From: an uncultured Jannaschia sp.
GTDB lineage: Bacteria; Pseudomonadota; Alphaproteobacteria; Rhodobacterales; Rhodobacteraceae
Direction: 5' to 3'
NCBI RefSeq assembly: GCF_947494055.1
Contig: NZ_CANLTR010000005.1
Span: forward strand, 186,001-250,000
Length of the DNA stretch: 64,000 bases
The first letter of the stretch is position 1; each line of letters begins with the position of its first letter. The notes beneath the pieces are model-generated. The model saw only the letters and a list, made by a program, of their open reading frames with translations, was not told the DNA's origin and ran no database searches. This document shows, piece after piece, positions 17,674 to 27,499 of this stretch. Both the position numbers and the translations under genes were made by a program.

Positions 17674-18954
17674 TTACTGGAAGAGTTGCGGCAACCAGAG
17701 CGACAGCCCCGGGATGTAGGTGACGGCCAGAAGCACCGCGACCGCTGCCCCGTAGAACGGCCAGATCGTGCGCACCGCGTCCCAGATCGGGATGCGGCCG
17801 ACGGCACAGCCCACGAACAGGACGGCGCCCACCGGCGGCGTGCAGAGGCCGATGCCGAGGTTCAGGATCAGGATTACGCCGAAATGGACCGGATCGACAC
17901 CGAAGGCCGTGGCGACCGGCAGGAAGATAGGCGTGGTGATGACGATCAGCGGCGACATGTCCATGAACGTGCCGAGGATCAGCAGGACGACGTTCAGCAG
18001 CAGGAGGATGACGATCGGGTTGTCCGAGACGCCCTGCAGGAGCGCCACCATCGAGGCCGGCACCCGGGTATAGGCCAGAAGCCAGCCGAACGCCGCGGCC
18101 GAGCCGATGACGAGGAGGACCATCGCGGTGGTCCGGACGGCCGCGAAGGTGGCCGCCTTGAAGTCCTCGAAGCTGAGCGTGCGATAGACGAAGAAGGTCA
18201 CGAACAGCGCATAGACGACGGCGATGTTCGAGGATTCCGAGGCGGTGAAGATGCCCGACCGCACCCCGCCGAAGATGATCGCGACGAGGATCAGTCCGGG
18301 GGCCGCCGAGACGAAGAGCGTGCCGATCATGCGGAAGCCCTGGAAGGGCTGGACCGGATAGCCCTTGCGCATGGCCACGTACCAGGAGGTGACCATCAGC
18401 GCGAAGGCCAGCAGGAAGCCCGGCAAAATGCCCGCGGTGAAGAGGTCGGCGATAGAGATCCGCCCGCCCGCGGCGATCGAGTAGATGATCATGTTGTGCG
18501 ACGGCGGCAGCAGCAGCGCGATGATCGAGGAAACGACGGTGATGTTGACCGCGTAGTCCACGTCGTAGCCGCGCTCCTTCATCTGCGGCACCATCAGGCC
18601 GCCGACCGCGGAGGCGTCGGCTGCGGCCGAGCCCGAGACGCCGCCGAACATGACCGAGGACAGGACGTTCACCTGCCCGAGGCCGCCGCGGAAATGCCCG
18701 ACGAAGGCCCCGGCGAGCGCCACCAGGCGGCGGGCGATGTCGCCGCGCACCATCAGGTCGCCGGCGTAGATGAAGAACGGGATCGCCATCAGCGCGAAGA
18801 CGCTGACGCCCGAGTTGAGCCGCTGGAACACGACGACGGGCGGCAGGCCCAGATAGGCGATCGTCGCGAAGCTCGAGACGCCGAGGCAGAAGGCGACGGG
18901 CGTGCCGATGAGGAGAAGGAACGTGAACGTTCCGAACAGGACCCAGAGTTCCAT
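17674..18954 (-). CDS. dctM: TRAP transporter large permease (uronate type)
   Basis: A 426-residue DctM-type TRAP permease, about 12 to 13 transmembrane helices, that couples solute uptake to sodium. The ends are typical: MELWVLFGTFTFLLLIGTPVAFCLGVSS at the start and the periodic PPSHNMIIYS, FGGVSGSAAADASAVGGLMVPQM and GLCTPPVGAVLFVG motifs in the body. Start ATG 18954 overlaps the dctQ stop (ATGA). It lies within the uronate operon between dctQ and kdgF, so the likely cargo is a hexuronate or unsaturated uronate monomer or dimer. Confidence 0.92.
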   Translation of the reverse strand: MELWVLFGTFTFLLLIGTPVAFCLGVSSFATIAYLGLPPVVVFQRLNSGVSVFALMAIPFFIYAGDLMVRGDIARRLVALAGAFVGHFRGGLGQVNVLSSVMFGGVSGSAAADASAVGGLMVPQMKERGYDVDYAVNITVVSSIIALLLPPSHNMIIYSIAAGGRISIADLFTAGILPGFLLAFALMVTSWYVAMRKGYPVQPFQGFRMIGTLFVSAAPGLILVAIIFGGVRSGIFTASESSNIAVVYALFVTFFVYRTLSFEDFKAATFAAVRTTAMVLLVIGSAAAFGWLLAYTRVPASMVALLQGVSDNPIVILLLLNVVLLILGTFMDMSPLIVITTPIFLPVATAFGVDPVHFGVILILNLGIGLCTPPVGAVLFVGCAVGRIPIWDAVRTIWPFYGAAVAVLLAVTYIPGLSLWLPQLFQ

Positions 18955-19478
18955 CAGTCGATCTCCGCCTCCTCGCCGAACCGGGCCGTCTGGAGCCCTG
19001 CGGCGCGGCGCACGATCCGCTCGGCGGAGAACAGGACGACCAGCACGCCGCCCGCGACGATGGGAAGGAAGTCGAACGCGCCCGAGATGCCGAGCGACGG
19101 GATCATGTTGCCGCCGGTCTTCACGGCAAGCTCGGTGCCGAACCAGATCATGCCGAGCCCGAACGCGCCGACCGCGATGTCGGAGAGCGAATGCAGCCAG
19201 GGCACCACGCTGTCGGGCAGGAAGTAGAGCAGCACATCGAAGCTCAGGTGGTAGCCCTCGCGGATGCCCACGGCGGCGCCCAAGAAGATGAACCAGCCCA
19301 TCACCATGACGGAGGCCGGCTCGGTCCAGATGATGCTGTCGTTGAGGACGTAGCGCCAGAAGACCTGGCAGGCGATCATCGCCGTCATGGCGACAAGCCC
19401 GATGGCCGCGACCCAGAGCGCGATGCGGGCCAGGAGGCCGGTCGCGCGGGCTACGCTTTGCAGAGCGGATGGGGACAA
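18954..19478 (-). CDS. dctQ: TRAP transporter small permease (uronate type)
   Basis: A 174-residue DctQ-type subunit with four predicted transmembrane helices (for example LLARIALWVAAIGLVAMTAMIACQVFWRYVLND and AVGAFGLGMIWFGTELAV). The phrase FWRYVLNDSIIWTEPASVMVMGWFIFLGAAVGIREGYHL is the DctQ signature. It pairs with the large permease to form the membrane part. The start is a TTG at 19478 with no good Shine-Dalgarno sequence; an upstream hairpin (19503-19532) precedes it, and lowered initiation is plausible. Next gene overlaps by 1 bp. Confidence 0.88.
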   Translation of the reverse strand: MSPSALQSVARATGLLARIALWVAAIGLVAMTAMIACQVFWRYVLNDSIIWTEPASVMVMGWFIFLGAAVGIREGYHLSFDVLLYFLPDSVVPWLHSLSDIAVGAFGLGMIWFGTELAVKTGGNMIPSLGISGAFDFLPIVAGGVLVVLFSAERIVRRAAGLQTARFGEEAEID

Positions 19479-19502
19479 GGTGGTTGCTTTCGCAGCGTGG
19501 GG

Positions 19503-19532
19503 GCATCCCCCGGCGCGGCGGCCGGGGGATGC
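19503..19532 (-). promoter_or_regulatory. Intercistronic stem-loop between dctP and dctQ
   Basis: A perfect 12-bp inverted repeat: GCATCCCCCGGC, a 6-nt loop, then GCCGGGGGATGC. It fills the gap between the binding-protein gene and the small-permease gene. There is no T-run, so it is not a standard intrinsic terminator. Such hairpins are known in binding-protein operons to protect the upstream mRNA segment from 3' exonucleases and so raise the binding protein over the permease; here that role is inferred. Confidence 0.75.
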
Positions 19533-19539
19533 GGACGGA

Positions 19540-20526
19540 TCACTCGGTCGCCTGGACGCGCTCGACGAGGTCCTTCAGCTTGTCGGACGTGACGTACTTC
19601 TCGTAGACCGGGACCATCGCCTCGATGAACGGGGTCTTGTCGATGTCCTTGATGATCTCGACGCCCGCGTCGCGGACCTTCTGCTCGGACTCGGCCTCGC
19701 GCTCGGCCCAGAGCTCGCGCATGACCGGGACGCTGTCCTTGGCGGCCTGGCGCACGATTTCCTGATCCTCGGGGGAAAGGGAATCCCAGCTCGACTTCGC
19801 CATCACCAGGACTTCCGGCACGATCAGGTGCTCGTCCAGCGTGTAGTATTGCGCGACCTCGAAATGGCCCGAGCTGTCGTAGGAGGGCCAGTTGTTCTCG
19901 GCGCCGTCGATCACGCCGGTCTGGATCGAGGAATAGACCTCGCCATAGGGCATCGGCGTCGCGTTCGCGCCGAGGGCGGAGACCATGTCGACGAAGATGT
20001 CGGATTGCATGACGCGGAACTTCATGCCCTGCAGGTCTTCCATCGACTGAATCGGCTTCTCGGAATTGTAGAAGCTGCGCGAGCCGCCGTCGTAGAAGGC
20101 CAGCCCGACGAGGTCGTGCGCCTCGAACGCGGCCAGGATCTCGTCGCCGATCGGGCCGTCCATGACGTTGTGCATGTGCTCGACCGAGCGGAAGATGTAG
20201 GGCAGCGAGACGACCTGCGTCTCCTCGACGATGTTGTTGAACGGCCCCATCGAGACGCGGTTGAGGTCGATCACGCCGAACTGCGTCTGCTCGATCGTGT
20301 CCTTCTCCTCGCCGAGCTGGGCGGAGTGGAACACCTCGATGCAGATGCGTCCGTCGGTGCGCTCCTCGACCATCTCGCCCATCCGCTCGACGGCCACAAC
20401 CGTGGGGTAGCCCTCGGGGTGGGTGTCGGAGGAGCGCAGGGTCGTCTCGCATTGCTGCGCGAAGGCCGCGCCGGTCAGCGCCGCGCTGGCCAGCAGGGCC
20501 GCGGTCAGGGTTCTCGTCAGTTTCAT
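19540..20526 (-). CDS. dctP: TRAP transporter solute-binding protein (uronate type)
   Basis: A 328-residue periplasmic binding protein of the DctP family with a signal peptide [23 protein letters not shown] cut before [13 protein letters not shown]. Motifs include [48 protein letters not shown]; the Arg of KFRVMQ is the usual carboxylate-binding residue and FRVM/GAENN are family landmarks. It is the first transport gene after uxaC, in the same operon as kdgF, kduI and kduD, so it probably binds a uronate. Usual length for the family. Confidence 0.92.
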   Translation of the reverse strand: MKLTRTLTAALLASAALTGAAFAQQCETTLRSSDTHPEGYPTVVAVERMGEMVEERTDGRICIEVFHSAQLGEEKDTIEQTQFGVIDLNRVSMGPFNNIVEETQVVSLPYIFRSVEHMHNVMDGPIGDEILAAFEAHDLVGLAFYDGGSRSFYNSEKPIQSMEDLQGMKFRVMQSDIFVDMVSALGANATPMPYGEVYSSIQTGVIDGAENNWPSYDSSGHFEVAQYYTLDEHLIVPEVLVMAKSSWDSLSPEDQEIVRQAAKDSVPVMRELWAEREAESEQKVRDAGVEIIKDIDKTPFIEAMVPVYEKYVTSDKLKDLVERVQATE

Positions 20527-20552
20527 GTGGTGGTTCTCCCTTTGGTATCGTG

Positions 20553-21950
20553 TCAGAGCCGGTAGGCCTTCTTGGCGAGCCGGTAGGCCAGGTCCTCGGC
20601 CACCTCTTCCGCGTCCGGCCGGCTCAGCCGTCCGGTTGCGACGAGGGTGGCGAGATGGGCGCAGTCGACCCGCCGCGCGACGTCGTGGCGCGCGGGGATC
20701 GAGCAGAAGGCACGGGTGTCGTCGTTGAACCCGGCCGTGTTGTAGAAACCGGCGGTCTCGGTCACCGCCTCGCGGTAGCGGCGCATTCCCTCGGGGCTGT
20801 CGAAGAACCACCAGGCGGGCCCGAGCAGCAACGACGGGTAGACCCCCGCCATCGGCGCGAGTTCACGGCTGTAGACCGTCTCGTCCAGCGTGAAGAGGAT
20901 GATGCGGAGCCGCGGATCGGTACCGTGCGCGTCGAGGAGCGGCTTGAGCACGCTCACGTAGTCGGTACGCGCGGGGATGTCGAAGCCCTTGTCGGGGCCG
21001 AACAGCGCGTGCATCGCAGGCGAATGGTTGCGCGACGCGCCGGCGTGGATCTGCATCACCAGCCCGTCGTCGAGGGACATCCGCGCCATCTCGGTCAGCA
21101 TCTGCGCGCGGAACGTCTCTGCATCGTCTGGCGTCGCACCGGCGAGGACGCGGGCGAAGAGCGCGGCGGGATCGTCGAGATCGGCCGTCCGCGCGGTCGG
21201 GTGGCCGTGATCGGTTGCGGTGGCGCCGAGGGCGATGAAATCGGCACGACGCTTTCGGTGCGCGGCCAGATAGCCCGTCCAGGTGGTCGTGTCCTCGCCG
21301 GTGATCTCGCCCAGCCGGGCGACGTTGGCGGCGAAGCCCTGCGCCTCGGGATCGACGGTCGCGTCGGGGCGGTAGGTCGGAACGATGCGCCCGTACCAGT
21401 CTGCGGCGCGGATCGTCTCGTGGTGCGCGAGCGGGTCGAGCGCGGAGTCCGTCGTCGCCAGCACCTCGATCCCGAACCGGTCGAAGAGGGCGCGGGGCCG
21501 GAAGGCCGGATCGGCCAGCTTGGCGGCGATGTGGTCGTAGGCGGCATCCGCCGTCTCGGCCGAAAGCGTCTCCTCCCAGCCGAACACGTCCTCGAGCGCG
21601 TGCTCGACCCACATCTGCGACGGCGTGGCGCGGAACAGGTGCCAGTGCGACGCGAAGACCCGCCAGATCGCGCGGCCGTCGGTCTCCACCTCGCCCCCGT
21701 CGCGACGGGCGATGCCCAGGCTCTCGAGCGGGACGCCCTGCGAGAACAGCATCCGGAACACGTAATGGTCCGGCGTCACGAACAGGCGGGCGGGATCGGG
21801 GAAGGGCGCGTCCTCGGCGAACCAGGCCGGGTCGCAATGGCCGTGCGGGCTGATGATCGGCAGCGCGTGGATCCGGTCGTAGAGATCCCGGGCCAGGCCA
21901 CGGGTGCGATCGTCTGTCGGGAACAGACGGTCGGGATCGAGTCGTGCCAT
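20553..21950 (-). CDS. uxaC: Glucuronate isomerase
   Basis: A 465-residue uronate isomerase of the amidohydrolase superfamily, interconverting D-glucuronate and D-fructuronate (also galacturonate and tagaturonate). The start is [41 protein letters not shown] with the HxH metal motif (HGH), followed by [16 protein letters not shown] and [12 protein letters not shown]; the ending [18 protein letters not shown] is family-typical. ATG 21950 is used. It is the first gene of the minus-strand uronate operon and faces kdgK across the operator. Confidence 0.95.
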   Translation of the reverse strand: MARLDPDRLFPTDDRTRGLARDLYDRIHALPIISPHGHCDPAWFAEDAPFPDPARLFVTPDHYVFRMLFSQGVPLESLGIARRDGGEVETDGRAIWRVFASHWHLFRATPSQMWVEHALEDVFGWEETLSAETADAAYDHIAAKLADPAFRPRALFDRFGIEVLATTDSALDPLAHHETIRAADWYGRIVPTYRPDATVDPEAQGFAANVARLGEITGEDTTTWTGYLAAHRKRRADFIALGATATDHGHPTARTADLDDPAALFARVLAGATPDDAETFRAQMLTEMARMSLDDGLVMQIHAGASRNHSPAMHALFGPDKGFDIPARTDYVSVLKPLLDAHGTDPRLRIILFTLDETVYSRELAPMAGVYPSLLLGPAWWFFDSPEGMRRYREAVTETAGFYNTAGFNDDTRAFCSIPARHDVARRVDCAHLATLVATGRLSRPDAEEVAEDLAYRLAKKAYRL

Positions 21951-22009
21951 CAATGTCCCCCCTCGTCGCGTCGGCCGAACGACGGCCTCCGTGTTGCGTC
22001 TCGGTAATA

Positions 22010-22022
22010 TGGTAGAATACCA
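22010..22022. promoter_or_regulatory. Palindromic GntR-type operator in uxaC-kdgK divergent promoter
   Basis: The sequence TGGTA-GAA-TACCA is a perfect 5-bp inverted repeat about a 3-bp centre, inside ATATGGTAGAATACCAGATG. TGGTA/TACCA half-sites are the core of UxuR/ExuR-type operators of FCD GntR regulators. The site is 60 bp upstream of the uxaC ATG and 132 bp upstream of the kdgK ATG, and contains a -10-like TAGAAT (22013-22018), so binding would block the promoter. The likely regulator is the GntR gene at 13657-14361. I see no second copy in the region. Confidence 0.7.
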
Positions 22023-22153
22023 GATGTCAAATCACGTCGTGGCGGCAACGTCGCGACACTCTGTTTCCGGTCGCCGCTGGCGGTACGGACACGGGTATGG
22101 AAGGCAAGGGCGTGAATGGCAGTCCGGGGAGCGTACGACATGGGGGAACGCAG

Positions 22154-23052
22154 ATGAGGATCGTCTCCGTCGGAGAATGCATGGCCGAACTGGCCCCGCT
22201 CGATGCCCCCGCGACCTACCGGCTCGGCTATGCGGGGGATACGCTCAACACCGCATGGTATCTCGCGCGGCTCCGCCCGGAATGGCAGATCGACTACGTC
22301 ACCGCGCTCGGCTCGGACGCGATGTCGGACAGCGTGCTGACGTTCCTGCGGGATTCGGGGATCGGGACGGAACACGTCATCCGCGACGCGGAGCGGACCG
22401 TCGGGCTCTATCTCATCACGCTGAAGGACGGGGAGCGGAGCTTCTCCTACTGGCGGGGGCAATCGGCGGCGCGCCGGCTCGCGGAGGACCCGATGCGGCT
22501 CGACGCGGCGTTCGCCGGGGCCGACCTCGTCTACCTGTCGGGCATCACGCTCGCGATCCTCGAGGGCGAGGGGCGCGCGCATCTGATGGAGGCGCTGCGC
22601 CGTGCCCGGGGGGCGGGGGCAAAGGTCGCCTTCGATCCGAACCTCAGGCTGCGGCTCTGGCCCGATACGGCCACGATGTGCGCGGCAGTCATGGAGGCCG
22701 CCGCGCTCTGCGACATCACGTTGCCCAGCCACGACGACGAGGCGTCCCATTTCGGCGACGCAGACCCGGCGGCCACGCGCGACCGATACCTGGGCCAGGG
22801 CGCGGGGACGGTCGTGGTCAAGAACGGCGACGGCCCGATCCTGCATGCCGAGGGCGGGACGACCGGGCGCTTCGAGCCCGAGCCGCTGCCCCGTGTCGTG
22901 GACTCGACCGCCGCCGGAGACAGCTTCAACGCCGCCTACCTGGCGGCCCGCCTCGACGGACAGGGCGAGGCCACGGCCATCGCCGCCGGGTGTGCGCTCG
23001 CGGCACGCGTCATATCCGAGCGCGGTGCGCTCGTTCATCTGGAGGACATGTG

Positions 23053-23053
<1 letters not shown>
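22154..23053 (+). CDS. kdgK: 2-keto-3-deoxygluconate kinase
   Basis: A 299-residue PfkB/ribokinase-family sugar kinase. The start MRIVSVGECMAELAPL, the LRLGYAGDTLNTAWYLARL segment, KVAFDPNLRLRLW, and the carboxy-terminal VDSTAAGDSFNAAYLAARL (the anion hole and catalytic Asp in AAGD) are clear. It phosphorylates 2-keto-3-deoxygluconate to KDPG, the shared end product of both the UxaC/UxuB and KduI/KduD branches. Start ATG 22154 has GGGGGAACG upstream; the longer open frame from 22097 is not supported. The stop overlaps the next start (TGATG). Confidence 0.92.
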
Positions 23054-24087
<1,034 letters not shown>

Positions 24088-24157
24088 ATTCGCGTTCTCT
24101 CCTTGCATCGCCGGCGCGGTTCAACAACCCTGTGGCGCACAAACGGGAGAGAACTGA

Positions 24158-25174
24158 ATGACACAGACGAAACGCACCTTTCTGAAGGCGGCCGGCACCT
24201 TCGCCGCGGCGGTCCTGATCGCCGGATCGGCCGCGGCGCAGGCCCCGTCCTTCTTCCGCATCGCGACGGGAGGCACCTCGGGCACCTACTTTCCGATCGG
24301 CGGCCTGATCGCGAACGCCATCTCCGCCCCGCCGGGCAGCCGTCCCTGCGAGGAAGGCGGCGCCTGCGGCGCGCCCGGCCTGATCGCCACCGCGATGTCG
24401 GCGAACGGCTCGGTCGCGAACGTGAACGGCATTGCCGGCGGCACGATCGAAAGCGGCTTCGCGCAGTCCGACGTCGCCACCTGGGCCTATACCGGCACCG
24501 GCATCTGGGAGGATCAGGAGCCGGTCGAGTCGCTGCGCGCCATCGCCAACCTGTATCCGGAATCGATCCACCTCATCGCCTCCGCCGACAGCGGGATCGA
24601 GAGTGTCGCGGATCTCGCCGGCAAGCAGGTCTCGCTCGACGAACCGGGCTCCGGCACGCTGGTCGATGCGCGGATCATCCTCGAATCCGCCGGCCTCAGC
24701 GAGGACGACGTCGAGGCGGAGTACCTCAAGCCCGACCAGGCCGCCGACCGGATGCGCGACGGCGCGATGGACGCGTTCTTCTTCGTGGGCGGCTTCCCCG
24801 CCGGCGCCATCGCGGAGCTGGCCTCGCAGGAGGACATCCGCGTCATTCCCATCGATGGCGACGCGGCTGCGGGCATCCTGAGCAACTACGAGTTCTTCGC
24901 CGAGGACCTGATTCCCGCCGGCACCTACGAGGGGCAGGAGGAGGACGTCACGACGATCAGCGTGGGCGCGCAATGGGTCACCTCTGCGGACCAGCCCGAA
25001 GAGCTGATCTACGAGATCACCAAGGCGCTGTGGAACGACAACACCCGCGCGTTGCTCGATGGCGGTCACGCCAAGGGCGCCTCGATCACGTCGGACACGG
25101 CGCTCGACGGTGTCGGCATCCCGCTGCATCCGGGCGCGGAGCGCTTCTACCGCGAGGCCGGCCTGATCGAGTGA
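24158..25174 (+). CDS. TAXI-family TRAP transporter solute-binding protein
   Basis: A 338-residue exported protein of the TAXI type. The core IATGGTSGTYFPIGGLIANAIS is the family ligand-loop motif, and SGFAQSDVATWAYTGTG, ANLYPESIHLIA and AGKQVSLDEPGSGTLVDARIIL follow. The signal region MTQTKRTFLKAAGTFAAAVLIAGSAAAQA has a Lys-Arg version of the twin-arginine motif (KRTFLK), so Tat export is possible. The ATG has GGGAGAG upstream. Ligand is unknown; known TAXI members bind glutamate and other acids. Its permease follows after a strong hairpin. It begins 70 bp after the aldo/keto reductase. Confidence 0.9.
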   Translation: MTQTKRTFLKAAGTFAAAVLIAGSAAAQAPSFFRIATGGTSGTYFPIGGLIANAISAPPGSRPCEEGGACGAPGLIATAMSANGSVANVNGIAGGTIESGFAQSDVATWAYTGTGIWEDQEPVESLRAIANLYPESIHLIASADSGIESVADLAGKQVSLDEPGSGTLVDARIILESAGLSEDDVEAEYLKPDQAADRMRDGAMDAFFFVGGFPAGAIAELASQEDIRVIPIDGDAAAGILSNYEFFAEDLIPAGTYEGQEEDVTTISVGAQWVTSADQPEELIYEITKALWNDNTRALLDGGHAKGASITSDTALDGVGIPLHPGAERFYREAGLIE

Positions 25175-25219
25175 TGGCCTGACCATCCGCGATTCCGGTT
25201 CGGGGTCGCATCAAGACCA

Positions 25220-25246
25220 GACGGGGCGGCAACGATCCGCCCCGTC
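25220..25246 (+). promoter_or_regulatory. Intercistronic stem-loop between TAXI binding protein and TRAP permease
   Basis: A perfect 10-bp stem: GACGGGGCGG, a 7-nt loop, then CCGCCCCGTC. It sits 45 bp past the binding-protein stop and just before the permease ribosome binding site (AAGGGGGAG, 25251-25259). No U-run follows. The most likely role is to stabilise the binding-protein mRNA or limit read-through, so the binding protein outnumbers the permease; inferred from other binding-protein operons. Confidence 0.78.
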
Positions 25247-25267
25247 CTCCAAGGGGGAGCGACGGAC

Positions 25268-27367
25268 ATGACGAACGATCCGAAGGCCGGCCCGGCAGGC
25301 GGCGTCGCCGCGAGCGAGGGCGCCGCGGCATTGACCGAGGCGGAACAGCGGGCGCTGGAGGAGAAGTTCGACAGCGAGGTCCGGTTCCGCCCGCTGACGC
25401 GGCCGGTGCTCATCGCCTCCTCGATCGCGCTCTTCGTGCTGTCCTGCTTCCACTACTACACCGCCGGCTTCGGCATCCTGCAGCAGACGACGCATAACGG
25501 CCTGCACCTCGCCTTCACGCTCGGTTTGGTCTTCGCGGTCTTCGCCTTCTCCGGCCGCGTCTCCACCGACCCCGCCGAGCAAGGCTGGCTGAGACCGCTG
25601 GGCCTGCCGCTTCTCGACTGGGCGTTCCTGATCGGCGGCGTTGTCTCCGCGATGTACGTGCCGTGGATCTTCGACACGTTGGCCATGCGCGTCGGCAACC
25701 CGACGCCCGTCGACGTCGCGATGGGAACGATCCTCATCCTCTGTCTGCTGGAGGCGACGCGGCGGGCGATGGGCTGGCCGCTGCCGGTCATCGCCATCCT
25801 GTTCATGGCCTACGCCTATTTCGGCCAGTCCATGCCCGGCATCCTGCAACATCCGGGCGCGTCCTGGGCGAGCCTCGTCAATCACCTCTACCTGACGAGC
25901 CAGGGCATCTACGGCACCGCGCTGGGCGTGATCGCGACCTACGTGTTCCATTTCGTCCTGTTCGGGGTGCTGGCGACGCGGATCGGGCTGGGCCAGCTCT
26001 TCATCGACCTCGCCTCCGCGCTTGCTGGCCGTTACGCGGGCGGGCCGGCCAAGGTCTCGGTCCTGTCCTCGGCGATGCTCGGCTCGATCTCGGGCTCCTC
26101 CATCGCCAACACGGTCACGACCGGCTCCCTCACCATCCCGGCGATGATCAAGATCGGCTACCGGCGCCACTTCGCGGCGGCGGTCGAGGCGGCGTCGTCG
26201 ACGGGTGGACAGATCACGCCGCCGGTCATGGGGGCGGTGGCGTTCCTGATGATCGAATACCTCGAAGTGCCGCTGACGACGATCCTGACCGCGGCGCTGG
26301 TGCCGGCCTTCATGCATTTCTTCGGCGTACTGGTGCAGGTCCACATGGAGGCCAAGCGCCTCGGCCTGCGCGGGCTGACGAAGGAGGAGCTGCCGGATGC
26401 CTGGAAGGTGTTCAAGGCAAACTGGCTGACGATCTTCCCGCTGATCGTGCTGGTCGCGATCCTGCTATCGGGGCGGACGCCCTATTCGGCGGCGTTCTGG
26501 GGCATCACCACCTGCATCGCCGTGATGGTGGTGCAGAACCTGATGGCGCGTGGCTTCGTCGACGCGTTGCGGGCGACGGCGACCGATATCTTCGACGGCT
26601 TCGTGATGGGCGCGAAGTACTCGCTCTCGGTCACGGTGGCCGCCGCGCTGGTGGGCGTGGTGATCGGCGTGGTGACGCTGACGGGCGTGGGGTTCAAGAT
26701 CGTGTTCCTCGTCACCTCCACCGCTGGCGGCTGGGCGGAGACGGTCGCGCCCTACATCCCGTTCGGCGCGATGGACGTCGGCACGCTGACGCTCCTCTTC
26801 ACGCTGATGATGACGGCGGTGGTCTGCATCCTCATGGGCTGCGGCATCCCGACGACGGCGAACTACCTGATCATGATCGCCATCGCGGCCCCGATCCTCG
26901 GGGCGCTCGGGGTGGAGCCGATCGTGGCGCATTTCTTCGTGTTCTACTACGGCGTGCTGGCCGACGTGACGCCACCCGTGGCGCTGGCCGCCTATGCCGC
27001 CGCCGGGATCGCGGGGGCGAACGCGTTCAAGGCGGGCAACACGGCGTTCCGCCTCTCGATGGGCAAGGCGCTCGTGCCCTTCGTGTTCGTGTTCTCACCT
27101 TCGCTTCTGCTGGTGACGCAGGGGTTCACCTGGCCGTCCTTCATCCTCGCCCTGTCCGGCGCGATGCTCGGGATCACTGCGCTGTCGGCAGCGTTCTCCG
27201 GCTACCTGACGCAACCCTTGCGCGCGTGGGAGCGGTCGCTCCTCGCGGTGGCCGCGCTCCTCTTCGTGGCGCCGGACCTCGTCACGACACTGATCGCGGC
27301 GGCGCTTTGCGTGCCGGTCCTGATCCGTGGTTTCGTCGGCGGATCGTCCTCGCCGGCGCCGGCTTGA
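25268..27367 (+). CDS. TRAP transporter fused 4TM/12TM permease
   Basis: A 699-residue TRAP permease in which the small (4TM) and large (12TM) subunits are one protein, the usual partner of TAXI binding proteins. The amino-terminal 60 residues are hydrophilic. Motifs: LSSAMLGSISGSSIANTVTTGSLTIPAMIKIGY, SSTGGQITPPVMGAVAFLM, MGCGIPTTANYLIMIAIAAPIL and YYGVLADVTPPVALAAYAAAGIAGANA, which are the sodium- and substrate-site loops of this subfamily. The gene follows the binding protein after 93 bp with the stem-loop. Substrate is unknown. Confidence 0.92.
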   Translation: MTNDPKAGPAGGVAASEGAAALTEAEQRALEEKFDSEVRFRPLTRPVLIASSIALFVLSCFHYYTAGFGILQQTTHNGLHLAFTLGLVFAVFAFSGRVSTDPAEQGWLRPLGLPLLDWAFLIGGVVSAMYVPWIFDTLAMRVGNPTPVDVAMGTILILCLLEATRRAMGWPLPVIAILFMAYAYFGQSMPGILQHPGASWASLVNHLYLTSQGIYGTALGVIATYVFHFVLFGVLATRIGLGQLFIDLASALAGRYAGGPAKVSVLSSAMLGSISGSSIANTVTTGSLTIPAMIKIGYRRHFAAAVEAASSTGGQITPPVMGAVAFLMIEYLEVPLTTILTAALVPAFMHFFGVLVQVHMEAKRLGLRGLTKEELPDAWKVFKANWLTIFPLIVLVAILLSGRTPYSAAFWGITTCIAVMVVQNLMARGFVDALRATATDIFDGFVMGAKYSLSVTVAAALVGVVIGVVTLTGVGFKIVFLVTSTAGGWAETVAPYIPFGAMDVGTLTLLFTLMMTAVVCILMGCGIPTTANYLIMIAIAAPILGALGVEPIVAHFFVFYYGVLADVTPPVALAAYAAAGIAGANAFKAGNTAFRLSMGKALVPFVFVFSPSLLLVTQGFTWPSFILALSGAMLGITALSAAFSGYLTQPLRAWERSLLAVAALLFVAPDLVTTLIAAALCVPVLIRGFVGGSSSPAPA

Positions 27368-27435
27368 GGACGCAGGTGCCTCTCTGGCCGCAAGGCCCGG
27401 CGTGACGTCGGGCAGCTCCCCGGCCTCCATCGGCA

Positions 27436-27450
27436 GGGGGGGCTGCCCCC
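27436..27450. terminator. Possible GC-rich hairpin between convergent TRAP and puuD genes
   Basis: GGGGG-GGCTG-CCCCC can form a 5-bp stem with a 5-nt loop in the 132-bp gap between the end of the fused TRAP permease and the convergent puuD gene. No T-tract follows on either strand, so termination is only a guess. Nothing else is evident in this gap. Confidence 0.3.
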
Positions 27451-27499
27451 ACCCGCGGCCGGGGACTGCCCTTACCGCATAGCTTATCCCGGTCGAGCT

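Noticed and set aside
17686-19227. Long plus-strand frame across dctM and dctQ
   Set aside because: Composition is dominated by Arg, Asp and Gly with no hydrophobic segments or family motif, as expected for a high-GC antisense shadow.
20535-20545. A TTTGGTATCG half-site upstream of the uronate dctP
   Set aside because: It has no matching TACCAA arm, so it cannot be called a second GntR operator.
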